Origin: JAXMAZ01 sp046350115
GTDB taxonomy: Bacteria; Planctomycetota; Planctomycetia; Gemmatales; Gemmataceae
NCBI GenBank assembly: GCA_046350115.1
Contig: JAXMAZ010000005.1
Coordinates: forward strand, 186,001 to 250,000
Reading direction: 5' to 3'
Length of the DNA stretch: 64,000 nt
Part shown: positions 33,207 through 43,571 of the stretch, in pieces
Layout of the letters: each line of letters starts with the position of its first letter
Position numbering within the stretch: the stretch's first letter is position 1
Made by a program: the position numbers and the translations under genes
The notes under the pieces: model-generated
Seen by the model: only the letters and a program-made list of their open reading frames with translations
Told to the model about the DNA's origin: nothing
Databases searched by the model: none

Positions 33207-34699
33207 TATCCGCTACCTGGAATCCGGCCCAGGATCGCGGTCAGCACGTCGGCGTCGCTCGGCAGGCTGGTCGGCAGGAGCACCCGCAGCGGGATCGGCA
33301 CCTCGTCCATCCGGTACGCGGTGCCCGGCCGGTGGACCCCGTACACGGCCGTGGTGAACCGCACCGTGGCCGGCACCGGCGGCTCGGCCCCGGGCGGGTC
33401 CAGGGCGATCACCGGGATGCGACGCAGGTGGTCCAGGGCGGCCGGTGGGAAGTCGGCCACGGTGCCGCTGCCGACCAGCAGGCAGCAATCGGCTTCGCCC
33501 CGGCTCAGCATCTCCGGGCCGGTGAACTCGCCGGGGTTGTACCGCGGGTAGCCGCGGGCCAGGTTGACCCCGAACGGGTAGCCGGTCTGCCAGGCGAGGA
33601 CCGAGTCCGCCCCGGCCACGTCCCCGTACCGCCGCATCCGCCGGGCGTAGAACCGGGTGTGCCGGCTCAGGTCGGTGACCAGTTGCAGCAGGGCTTCGAT
33701 GGTGCGGTGGGCGTGCGGCCCCTTCACCAGCCCGCCGCCGAAGAAGATGACGCCGAACCGGCAGGCTTTCATGCGGGCGGCCAGCTCGCGGAGAGCGGGG
33801 AGGCGCCCTTCGTCCCAGACCTGCTGAAGGAGACCAGCAGGCGCGTTCTCGGCGCTGTCGATGCCGTTCGAGCAGGGTGAAGGCGAAGCCCTGCCCAGCC
33901 CGCCCCGCCGAGAAGGCTGTTCGGCGCTCCATTGCGCCCGGGCTTGGAACGCCATTGCCGTGCTCGCCCGCTCACCACCATCGGAGAAGAGCCGAAAGTT
34001 CGGACCTGCACCTCCGCCGCTCGACGTTTGCATAGCCGACATCCGCCCAGCAACACATGCAGGAAGGCCGAAGTCCAGGTCCACCGCCGGCGTGCCGTCG
34101 CGGGCTCCAGGTCCCACCAGGAGGTCCACCCGGACGAACCGGTCGGCCACCTTCGCCGTCTCCGTCTCGGCCACGTCCACGACGACCACGTGCCGGCCGG
34201 CCCGTCCCTCCGGCACGAACCGCCCGACCGGGTCGGCCGAGTACCGCTCCAGGTGCCGCGGGTGGGTGACGACCGGGTCGCTGCCCCAGAAGATGACCAG
34301 GTCCGCCCGGTTCGCCACCTCGCCGAGCGTACACGTCGATTCGCCGACCTGTTGCAGCGCCAGGATGGACGGGGCGTGGCCGGTGCTGGCGGTGGTGTCG
34401 ATGGTCGCCCCGAGCCTGTCGGCCAAGGCCGTCGCCGCACGTTGCCCCTCGGTGGTGCTGCGACTCAGCCCGTAGATCAGCGGGTTCCGCGCCGCCGACA
34501 GCAACTCGGCCGCCCGGCTCACCGCGTCATCAAACGCCGCCGACGCCGGTTGTCCGGCACTCTGCCCGAGAAACCACGGCTCGGCCAGCCGGCACGCCCG
34601 CTCCGACCGGACCACCCGGCCGGCGTCCACGGTGACGGTCAGGTCATCGCACACGCACCCGCACACGGTACAGGCGACGTCGGTGAAGACTTCAATCAT
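33206..34699 (-). CDS. fhcB: Formylmethanofuran dehydrogenase subunit B-like
   Basis: A 497-residue molybdopterin-oxidoreductase-type protein. N-terminal Cys residues in CTVCGCVCDDLTV match the iron-sulfur/pterin start of FwdB/FhcB. The ALQQVGESTCTLGEVANRADLVIFWGSDP and ETETAKVADRFVRVDLL segments follow. The C-terminal part with FYARRMRRYGDVAGADSVL, YPFGVNLARGYPRYNPGEF and LPSDADVL is intact. It belongs to the tetrahydromethanopterin-linked C1 oxidation module that planctomycetes keep for formaldehyde. The other subunits are not in the window. Residues about 209-287 (33840-34075) do not resemble the family and break the expected helical stretch, an apparent in-frame insertion. Confidence 0.85.
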   Translation of the reverse strand: MIEVFTDVACTVCGCVCDDLTVTVDAGRVVRSERACRLAEPWFLGQSAGQPASAAFDDAVSRAAELLSAARNPLIYGLSRSTTEGQRAATALADRLGATIDTTASTGHAPSILALQQVGESTCTLGEVANRADLVIFWGSDPVVTHPRHLERYSADPVGRFVPEGRAGRHVVVVDVAETETAKVADRFVRVDLLVGPGARDGTPAVDLDFGLPACVAGRMSAMQTSSGGGAGPNFRLFSDGGERASTAMAFQARAQWSAEQPSRRGGLGRASPSPCSNGIDSAENAPAGLLQQVWDEGRLPALRELAARMKACRFGVIFFGGGLVKGPHAHRTIEALLQLVTDLSRHTRFYARRMRRYGDVAGADSVLAWQTGYPFGVNLARGYPRYNPGEFTGPEMLSRGEADCCLLVGSGTVADFPPAALDHLRRIPVIALDPPGAEPPVPATVRFTTAVYGVHRPGTAYRMDEVPIPLRVLLPTSLPSDADVLTAILGRIPGSG

Positions 34700-34704
34700 G
34701 GCAC

Positions 34705-34803
34705 GCGGATGACGCGGATTTCACCGCGGATAAGAACCGGATCGGAACCCATTTTTGAATCTTATCCGCGTGAATCCGCGCTCTCATCCGCGTCGTCCGC
34801 GTT
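34705..34803. repeat. Palindrome, GATGACGCGGATTTC family, copy A
   Basis: Left arm 34705-34736 (GCGGATGACGCGGATTTC...) and right arm 34762-34803 are inverted relative to each other with mismatches, around an AT-richer core. It sits between the fhcB start and the stop of the CehA-like gene. A closer copy lies at 37999-38098. Confidence 0.8.
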
Positions 34804-37174
34804 CTATTCCGACTCTTGGGCGATCTGCCGGTACATGCCGAGCGCCTTCTGGAAGGTGGCCTCGGCCTCGGCCCGCTCGGCGACGGCGATCCCCTTCCCC
34901 CGCACCCGCCACAATTGCTCGATCACCCCGACGCACCACTTCGCGCTGTCCTTGCTGGCCCGGATCGGCTTGCCGCCGACCAGCACGTTCACCGGGTTGG
35001 TGTGCAGTTGCGGGAACTGCCGCAGCGCCACCCAGCTACTCTTGGCGACGGGGACGGTGAACGTGAGGTCGTGCGGCTGGTCGTCGGCCGGGACTTCCTT
35101 CGTCGCGGCCACCTGGCCGTTGACGATCAGCTCGACGGTCCGGGTGTTCCCGGGGGTCAGCCGGCCGCCGATGGCGGTGCCGAGCGGCACGTCCTTGGCG
35201 AACGCCACCGTCGCCTTCACTTCGACATTGCCGGCCGCCTCCTTCTTCACCTCGCCGAACCCCGGGGCGACGCCGTCCACGGTGAAGCTCAGGGCGTGGG
35301 CGTACCCGTCGGACACGTAGCTCTTGCCCTTCGCGACCCCGTCACACCAGGCGGCGAAGTCCACCTTATCGACCTTGCTGAGCTGGACGTACACGCGCCC
35401 CTGGCCGACCCGCCCGCCGCTGACGCACGGGAAGTCGGTCTCGCCGGACACCTTGAGTGGGAAGCCGCAGTTCAGGATGTGATACCAGCAGTTCCACTCC
35501 GGCACCCGGTCGGTGTCCATCGCGCTGATGAAGTCGCACACCCCCATCGCCGACGTGACGCAAATCTCCTGTGCGCCGATCCCGTTCATCTCCGGGACGC
35601 ACAGATTCGGCAGCTTGGTCGCGGCACGGTCGGTGCCCTGCCGCAACTCGACCTCCGTCACCTTGCCGTCGCCGTCGGCGTCGAGCTGGGCGAACGCCTG
35701 CGGCAACGGCAGCGGGCCGGCCGCGGCATCCTCCGGGGTGATGTGCCCCTTGGTCCCCCGGTCGAGGGCGGTGAACAGCCGGCGGGTGGACTTCTCCCGG
35801 TCGATGCCCAGGCCGTTGGCCGAGTGGGCGTACCCGGTGACGGCCCCCTGGTTCTTGGCCCACCGCATGAGCGGCGTCGTCCACGTCGGCCAGCCCTTCG
35901 TCTTGGTGCCGGCCGACCCGGGGTAGGTCTGGTCCCGCAGGTTGAGCAGGCAGACGTGGCCGAGCGCCTGGCTGCCGAACCCGCTCACCTCCACGTCGTA
36001 CTTGATGACCGTCAGCGGCTCGCTCAGCGGGTTCGGCCCCGGGTCGAAGTACTGCCGCTGGAACTCGTAGCACGGCCCCCAGGTGAGGCAGCAGCCGACG
36101 TTCAGCCCCTCCCCTTTGACGTGCAGGAACATGTCCTCCGGGGCGACCCCCTCGGTCGGGCTGGTGTAGTGGGCGCACCCGGCCGAGTGAATGTGGTGGT
36201 CGCCGCTGTACCAGCCCAGCTTCGCCGGGTCGATCCACCGCTTCAGTTGCACCGCGAACTCGGCCGGCCCCGTCTCCGGCACCCGGAACTTCTGGGCGAC
36301 CAGCCGGTACTCCGGCCCGCGGCCGTGGACGACGACGAACTCGCCCGGCGGCAGCAGGACCGTCCCGCCGTCCGGCCGGTACACCTGCGACTGGAAGAAG
36401 AAGTCCGGGGCGAGTCGCTTGGCCTGCGGCGGGTAGACGTGCCCGGCGGCGTCGGTGAAGGTGAACCGGCCGACCGTCGGCTTGCCGTCCGCGTCCGTCA
36501 CCCGCAGCTTCACCGGCACGGCCGGCCTCACATCGAACAGCACCGGCACTTCGCCCCGGAACCCCAGGTCCTGGTTCCCCTGCCCCACGTCGAACCCGAT
36601 GGTCGCCTCCCGCTTGCCGGCCTCGGTGCTGGACAGCAGCAGGATGGCGTACTCGGCCTTCAGCCCGCTGAGTTCCTTGGTCATCGGCGGGCTGGTGAAC
36701 AGCTCGGCGGTGAGGAACCGGTCGACGGCCTTCGGGTCGGCGTTCGGGTCGCGGTTGTTCCGGCCCGGTCCGCCGTACCGCGGCCCGGCCTGCGGGCTGA
36801 GTACCCGCAGCGGCTTCGTCACCGTGCTGTCGTTCACCACCTTCACCAGCACCGGCACGTACCCGGCCTGCTGGATGGTCGCCGACCCCGGCCCGCGGGC
36901 CACCTTCACCCGGCTTTCGGGGTTGATGCTGACAACAAAGAGAACCCGCGGGTCGAGCAGTTCCTGCACCTTGCGGGCATCCCGGGCGTCGACGGCGGCG
37001 GTGAGGGCGGCGGCCGTGTCGGCCGGGAGCGGGGCGCCGAGGAAGGCCAGCGCGTCCGCCAGCCGCTTGGCGTTGGCGGCGAGCGGCTGGCCGTCCACGT
37101 CCGGCACGACCGGCACCGGGTCGGCGGCCGGGGACAGCGAAGCGAGTAGCAGGGAGCGCGGCGAGGGGGCGCAT
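34804..37174 (-). CDS. CehA/McbA-like metallohydrolase with EF-hand, frameshift in signal peptide
   Basis: A protein of about 790 residues. The frame holds beta-rich N-terminal domains, a PHP-type metal site (SGDHHIHSAGCAHYTSP), VTGYAHSANGLGID and an EF-hand-like loop DADGDGKVTEVEL, then the C-terminal CehA/McbA pattern WNCWYHILNCGFPLKVSGETDFP. This family contains phosphoesterase- and carbaryl-hydrolase-type enzymes. The natural start is ATG 37174 (MRPLAAL...), but the following signal-peptide core is in another frame. Removing one base of the GGG at 37152-37154 gives a perfect signal peptide. Otherwise translation would have to start at GTG 37248 inside a repeat. A base insertion or miscalled base is likely. 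Confidence 0.75.
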
Positions 37175-37197
37175 GGGGAGGGTCTCCGGCGGGGTGA

Positions 37198-37339
37198 CTT
37201 GCTCCCCTCTCCCCTTGGGGAGAGGGGGCTGTGAGGGGTCACGACCACCCGTCGGAAGTCGCTGGAGCGGGTGGCCGTCCCGACCCCTCACCCGGCCCGC
37301 AGAGCCGGGCCACCCTCTCCCCAAGGGGAGAGGGCAAAG
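37198..37339. repeat. Composite palindrome, CCCTCTCCCC type
   Basis: Arms 37198-37240 (GCTCCCCTCTCCCCTTGGGG...) and 37282-37339 are inverted relative to each other; each contains a CCCCTTGGGG-type hairpin. It is related to the insertion at 47443-47572 in glnE. It fills most of the 269-nt divergent gap between the CehA-like gene and def. Confidence 0.85.
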
Positions 37340-37402
37340 ACGGTTGCCCCCGTGGTACACCACCCGTTCCGCGTCCGCCACGAGAATCCGTCGCCGGTCC
37401 GC

Positions 37403-37408
37403 TATAAT
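37403..37408 (+). promoter_or_regulatory. Possible -10 box (TATAAT) of def
   Basis: A perfect TATAAT lies 35 nt before the def ATG. No good -35 hexamer is present at 16-18 nt, similar to the candidate before the NatB-like gene. Confidence 0.35.
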
Positions 37409-37443
37409 CCAACTTTCGGACCCCCGCTGCCGAGCGACCGCCG

Positions 37444-37992
37444 ATGAAGATCGTCAACTACCCGCACCCCGCCCTCCGGACGAAGACCTGGCCGGTCACG
37501 TCCATCGACAGCACGGTGCGGGCGGCGGCCGGGCAGATGTTGGAGCTGATGTACAAGCACGAAGGCCTCGGCCTGGCCGCCCCGCAGGTCGCCCTCGACT
37601 ACCAACTGCTCGTCATCAACTTCAAAGGCGACCCGGCCGAGAAGGACCACGAGGTCGTCGCCCTCAACCCGGTGATCGTCGAGAGCAAAGGCGCGATCAA
37701 AGACCGCGAGGGGTGCCTCAGCTTCCCACAGTTGTTCCAGGACATCCGCCGGGCCAAAACGGTGAAGGTGCAGTACTACACGCTCGACGGCGCCCTCAAG
37801 GAGATGACCTGCTCCGACCTGCCGGCCCGGGTGTGGCAGCACGAGATCGACCACCTGAACGGGGTGCTGTTCATCGACAAGATGGGGCCGCTCGCCCGGA
37901 TGAGTAGCCGCAAGACCTCGACCTGTTCATCGCCGAGTTCGAGGAGGGGTCAAGAAGGGACCATCCCGCCGGGCACCGAGATGAAACTGTAG
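37444..37992 (+). CDS. def: Peptide deformylase, C-terminal frameshift
   Basis: A metalloenzyme that removes the formyl group from nascent proteins. All three motifs are intact: GLGLAAPQVA (residues 42-51), EGCLSFP (90-96, metal-binding Cys) and QHEIDHLNG (132-140, two His ligands and catalytic Glu). After residue 157 the frame shifts. With one G added near 37913 the tail reads KDLDLFIAEFEEG, as expected. The shift affects only the last helix, so the product could still be active. fmt follows in the same direction, the classical def-fmt order. Confidence 0.85.
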   Translation: MKIVNYPHPALRTKTWPVTSIDSTVRAAAGQMLELMYKHEGLGLAAPQVALDYQLLVINFKGDPAEKDHEVVALNPVIVESKGAIKDREGCLSFPQLFQDIRRAKTVKVQYYTLDGALKEMTCSDLPARVWQHEIDHLNGVLFIDKMGPLARMSSRKTSTCSSPSSRRGQEGTIPPGTEMKL

Positions 37993-37998
37993 CAATGG

Positions 37999-38098
37999 CC
38001 CGCTGATGACGCGGATTTCAACGCAGATGAAATCCGGATCGAATACATGTTTAGTTCTTATCCGGATTTCATCTGCGTTGTCCGCGTCATCAGCGGGC
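37999..38098. repeat. Palindrome, GATGACGCGGATTTC family, copy B
   Basis: Arms 37999-38038 and 38061-38098 (CCCGCTGATGACGCGGATTTC... and its reverse complement) are about 38 bp long with few differences and flank a 22-nt AT-richer core. The right arm ends 2 nt before the fmt ATG, so it would form a large hairpin right at that gene's start. Confidence 0.9.
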
Positions 38099-38100
38099 CG

Positions 38101-39080
38101 ATGCGGGTCGTGATGATGGGCACCGGGACGTTCGCCGAGCCGACGTTCGAGTCGCTGCTGGCCGCCGGTGAGAATGTCGTCGGGCTGGTGACGCAGCCGG
38201 AGCGGGATACCGGCCGCAAGGGCGGGTCCACCGGCAGACCGGCCGTGGCATGGCGACCATTGCCGCCGAGGCGGGCGTGCCGGTGATCCAGCCGGCGAGC
38301 ATCAACAGCCCGGAGGGGCTGGCGCGCTGGCCAAGCGTTCGCCCCGGACGTGCTGGTGGTGGCGGCCTACGGACAGATTCTGTCGAAGGCGGTGATCCGC
38401 ACGCCGACCGTGGCCGCCGTCAACGTCCATGCGTCGCTGCTGCCGAAGTACCGCGGGGCGTCGCCGATCGCCCACGCCATCCTGAACGGCGAGACGCGAA
38501 CCGGCGTGACTATCCTCCGCATCGAGCCGGCCCGGACGCCGGCGAGATGCTGGCCAAGGAGGAGGCCGAGATTCGCCCGGACGAGACGACCGGCGAGTTG
38601 GAGGCCCGGCCGCCCCTCGAGACGCGGCTGTGCGTGGACGTGGTGCGGCATCTGAAGGCCGGGCCGGTGAGCGGCGAGAAGCAGAGCCGGCGCTTGTCAC
38701 CAAGGCGCCGAAGCTGACGAAGGAGATGGGGCTGATCGACTGGTCGCAGCCGGCCGAGCGGATCGTCAACCACGTCCGGGCGATGCAGCCGTGGCCGACC
38801 GCGTACACGTTCTTGCACCGACCTGGTAAAGAGCCTGTGCGGCTCATCATCAACCGTGTCGGCTCACCCAGCACCGACCGCTTTCGACCCTGGTCCGGAG
38901 CCGGGAACCATCTGTAGTGGCGACGGGGCAATCGCCGAATGTGGCATGTCACCGGGTCGAAACCGGCCCGCAAATTCTCGAACTCCAGCCGGCCGGGAAG
39001 AAGCGGATGACGGCGGCCGAGTTCCTCCGCGGCTACCCGCTCACCGACGGCCATCGGTTCGGCCCGGAACACCTGCATGA
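38101..39080 (+). pseudogene. fmt: Methionyl-tRNA formyltransferase, multiply frameshifted
   Basis: Pieces of Fmt can be followed through all three frames in order: MGTGTFAEPTFESLLAAG, then GMATIAAEAGVPVIQPASIN, VVAAYGQILSKAVI, the catalytic-loop region NVHASLLPKYRGASPIAHAI (with the expected His and Asn context), KEEAEIRPDETTGELEARL-like and MGLIDWSQPAERIVNHVRAM, ending with ELQPAGKKRM and FLRGYPLTDGHRFGPE. At least six shifts are needed, mostly explainable as loss of one G or C. The predicted stop TGA (39078-39080) overlaps the rsmB ATG. As written it cannot give a functional enzyme, so it is either a pseudogene or a region of poor base calling. Confidence 0.8.
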
Positions 39081-40457
39081 CCCCGGCCCGCGGCGTCGCC
39101 GTCGATGTCCTGTTCGCCGCCCGCACGGCCAACGCCTGGGCCGGCGAGCTGGTCGATGATGCCCTCTCCCGGTCCGATCTGTCGCCGCCGGACCGGCGGT
39201 TCGTCACGCAACTGGTGTTCGGCGTCATCCGCCGCAAGGGACGCTCGACGCCTTACTGAAGCCGTTCATCACCCGGCCGTTTCCACCGTCGAGCCGGCGG
39301 TGGTGGACGTGCTGCGGGTCGGGGCGTACCAACTCGCGTTCCTGACGCACGTTCCGAAGCACGCGGCGGTGAACGAAACCGTGGACCTGGCCCGGCACGT
39401 CGGCAGCCCGATGGCCCGGGGTTCGTCAACGGGGTGCTGCGGCGGGTGGCCGAGGCGGTGATGGACGAGTTCGTTGAATCGCCCGCCTGATGCAGTACCA
39501 ATGGACACCCAAAGCCCACCCCGCTGGGGTGGGCTTCGCCCGCACGCGCTACCGCAAACTCGCTCGCCCGCTACTCCCAATCCAGAAGAACAGCCCGCCG
39601 CCTACCTGGCTGCCGCGTTCAGTTGGCCCCGCTGGCTGGCCGACCGGCGGCTCGCCCGGCACGACTTCGCCGAGTGCGGCCGGCTCGTCCCTGGTTCAAC
39701 AGCCTGCCGCCGCTCTGGCTGCGGGTGAACAAGCGGAAGCTCGACCGCGAGGCGTACCGGCTGGTTCTCGCGCGCAAGGCATCGACGCCGAGCCGGGCGA
39801 CCACCCGCAGTCGCTGCGGATCGTGGGCGGGGCGAGCGTCCGCGACCTGCCGGGGTTCGCGGCCGGCGAGTTCACCGTGCAGGACGTGTCGGCGATGGCG
39901 GTAGCGTCGACGGTCGCCCCGCAGCCGGGGTGGAAGATACCTCGACCTGTGCGCGCCCCCGGCGGGAAGACGACGCACCTCGCGGAGTTGATGGACGACC
40001 GCGGCCAGATCACCGCCTGCGACGTGGACCCGAAGCGGTTGGACACGGTGACGGCGTAGCCAAACGACTCGGGCTGAGCTGCATCCAACCGCACCTGCTG
40101 GACAAGCAGTTCGGGGAGCCGCCGGCCGGGCCGTTCGACGCGGCGCTGGTGGACGTGCCGTGCAGCAACACCGGGGTGCTGGGTCGCCGGCCCGAGGTCC
40201 GCTGGCGACTGCGACCGGCCGAGTTCGAGGAACTGATCCGGCTGCAAACCCGGCTGCTGTTCAACGCCCTGGACCGGGTGAAGCCAGGCGGGGTGGTCGT
40301 CTACTCCACGTGCAGCATCGAGCCGGACGAGAACGGCGGCGTGGTGAAGGGGGTTTGCCAGGCGATCCGCGGGCTGACGCTGGAAGCGGAGTCGGTCGCC
40401 GTCCCCGGCCGCCCGGCCGACGGCGGGTACTGGGCGCGTCTGCGGAAGCCGGGCTGA
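39077..40457 (+). pseudogene. rsmB: 16S rRNA m5C967 methyltransferase (RsmB/Sun), multiply frameshifted
   Basis: The N-terminal NusB-like domain (VAVDVLFAARTANAWAGELV, QLAFLTHVPKHAAVNETVDL) and the methyltransferase domain are present but in changing frames. They include the SAM-binding LDLCAPPGGKTTHLAELM and the catalytic-type Cys blocks VDVPCSNTGVLGRRPEVRW and VVYSTCSIEPDENG. Breaks lie near 39240, 39420, 39480, 39690, 39775, 39950 and 40060. From 40070 on the reading frame is clean to the stop. This abrupt return to normal coincides with the end of the disturbed region. The gene forms the def-fmt-rsmB translation cluster known in many bacteria. Confidence 0.8.
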
Positions 40458-40509
40458 CTTCTCCATCCGACCGACGGGTACAATCGGTGCATTCCTGCGG
40501 AGGCGACGC

Positions 40510-41091
40510 ATGAGCACGGCCGCGGCCAGGCGGCTCACCCCGGACGACCTGCTCCGCCTGCCGGACGACGGCAAGGTGTACGAGCTGATCGACGGCGACC
40601 TGAAGGAGAAGCCGGTGAGCAAGGCGTCGAGCCGGATCGGGGTGCGGTTCGCCCGCTTCCTGGACGTGTTCTGCGACGCCCACAACGCCGGCTGGGTGTA
40701 CGGCCCGGACAACGGCTTCCGCTGCTTCCCGGACGACCCGGGCCGAGTGCGGAAGCCGGACGTGGCGTTCGTCTCGGTCGCCCGGATGCCGGTCGGGACC
40801 TACGAGGACGAGGGGTTCTGTACCACGGCACCGGATTTGGTCGTGGAGGTCGTTTCGCCGAACGACCTGGCGTCCGAGGTGGAGGAGAAGCGGGACGAGT
40901 GGCTGGCCGCCGGGGTGCGGGCCGTGTGGATCGTCCACCCGGAGACGCGGACCGTTCACGCCCACACGTCGGCCGGCGGGTATGCTTTCCTCCGCGAGTC
41001 TGACACCCTGACCGCCCAGGACCTGTTGCCCGGGTTTGCCGTGCCGGTCGCCGACCTGTTCCGCCGACCGACGGGCCAACCGCCGGCCTGA
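40510..41091 (+). CDS. Uma2 family (DUF820) putative nuclease
   Basis: A 193-residue protein with the Uma2 restriction-endonuclease-like fold: start LTPDDLLRLPDDGKVYELIDGDL (with the conserved Glu), VRKPDVAFVS, then LVVEVVSPNDLASEVEEKRDEW and a YLVDPETRTVxxH-like stretch AVWIVHPETRTVHAH. These PD-(D/E)XK-like proteins are highly abundant in planctomycetes and cyanobacteria, and their role is unknown. A GCGGAGGCG ribosome-binding site precedes the ATG. The reading frame is clean, in contrast to the genes upstream. Confidence 0.9.
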   Translation: MSTAAARRLTPDDLLRLPDDGKVYELIDGDLKEKPVSKASSRIGVRFARFLDVFCDAHNAGWVYGPDNGFRCFPDDPGRVRKPDVAFVSVARMPVGTYEDEGFCTTAPDLVVEVVSPNDLASEVEEKRDEWLAAGVRAVWIVHPETRTVHAHTSAGGYAFLRESDTLTAQDLLPGFAVPVADLFRRPTGQPPA

Positions 41092-41095
41092 CACC

Positions 41096-41488
41096 TCACT
41101 CCGGCAGCGGCAGCAGGTCCGGCTCGACGAACCGCGCCCGCGCCTCGGCCGACTCTAGCCGGTCCCGCGAGTAATGCCGTAGCAGCGGCGGCCGGTGACG
41201 GTCGAGCAAATCCGGGTTGCGTTCGAGAAACGCGCCTAACCCCTCGCCTGCTGTCAGCCGCGACGCGATCAGCCGGACGAACGCCACCGTCACCGTGTCG
41301 TGGTAGCCGGTTTGGTTCCCCTGGGCCGCGTTGTACGCCCGAATGCCGACCCTCGCCTTCTGCACCGCCTGCTCGACCGTCAACCGGGTCAGGTACAGCC
41401 AGGCCATGCGGACATGAGCCTGATGGGTCCACGCCGGCTTGGGGAGCGTCCCCGTCTCGAACGCGGCCAGGAACTCGTCGTCGGTCAT
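41096..41488 (-). CDS. Conserved hypothetical protein
   Basis: A 130-residue protein starting at an ATG with a GGAGATCGCCC-type site upstream. It has an acidic start (MTDDEFLAAFETGTLP) and a His/Trp-rich motif PKPAWTHQAHVRMAWLYLTR, then RAYNAAQGNQTGYHDTVTVAF and a C-terminal RHYSRDRLESAEARARFVEPDLLPLP. The two clustered His groups (WTHQAH and GYHDT) suggest a metal site. I recognise it only as a small conserved bacterial family without a known role. It is convergent with the Uma2 gene, 4 nt apart. Confidence 0.7.
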   Translation of the reverse strand: MTDDEFLAAFETGTLPKPAWTHQAHVRMAWLYLTRLTVEQAVQKARVGIRAYNAAQGNQTGYHDTVTVAFVRLIASRLTAGEGLGAFLERNPDLLDRHRPPLLRHYSRDRLESAEARARFVEPDLLPLPE

Positions 41489-41629
41489 CGGGCGATCTCC
41501 AGGAACCGTGACCGACAGACGCCCGCCGCCGCCGGCGGGTTCGCCCGGCCTTTGCCCGCCCGCCCCGTCCCGATATCCTGCATCAGACAACCCGACCCCT
41601 CGGCCCCGTTGATAACGGATCCCCGACCC

Positions 41630-43111
<1,482 letters not shown>

Positions 43112-43172
43112 ACCGAAGGTTGACGGGTAGAATGCAGATGCGTTACAGTCTCGCGGTCGCCCGGGATTGACC

Positions 43173-43571
43173 GTGAAGCTGTACCGCACGATGAAGGTTG
43201 CCCCGGCCGGAGGGCCACTGGTCGGACAACGCCGCAGCATGTTGGGTGTTCGCCCGACGGACCCGACCAACGCAACGCCTGGGCGGCGGGCGGACGTGTC
43301 GGCGGTCACAGACACCGACCCGGTGAAGCCGAAATCTGACGAGGGGCTGTCGGTGTACACCGACCCGGCCATGCTCAAGCTGGGCAGGGGAGAGGTGGTC
43401 TGGGTAATCGACACGGACGATCTACCGCCAACCCTGGCGTACACACCGGATCACGAGCCGCACGGGCTAATCACCCCGGCTGTACCCATGACCCTCGGGC
43501 AGTTCCAGGCCGAATTGGCCGCCACGGCTGACTTGTGGGAAGTACCGGCCGCGGAGGACGACGCATCATGA
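43173..43571 (+). CDS. Tse2-like toxin candidate, first gene of a three-gene cassette
   Basis: A 132-residue protein. Pattern order as in the Tse2 ADP-ribosyltransferase-like toxins: an N-terminal KLYRTMK with an Arg, a central GLSVYTDPAMLKLGRGEVVW, then VIDTDDLPPTLAYT, and a C-terminal HGLITPAVPMTLGQFQAEL. I compared this by eye with the known Tse2 layout (Leu-Tyr-Arg; Gly-x-Ser-Val-x-Asp; Asp-Ile-Pro-Pro; His ... Pro-x-x-Pro-Met). A GTG at 43173 was chosen so that the Leu-Tyr-Arg block lies at the N-terminus; TTG 43167 and ATG 43191 are alternatives. A TAGAAT -10-like box lies at 43128. It overlaps the next gene by ATGA. Function is inferred only. Confidence 0.55.
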   Translation: MKLYRTMKVAPAGGPLVGQRRSMLGVRPTDPTNATPGRRADVSAVTDTDPVKPKSDEGLSVYTDPAMLKLGRGEVVWVIDTDDLPPTLAYTPDHEPHGLITPAVPMTLGQFQAELAATADLWEVPAAEDDAS

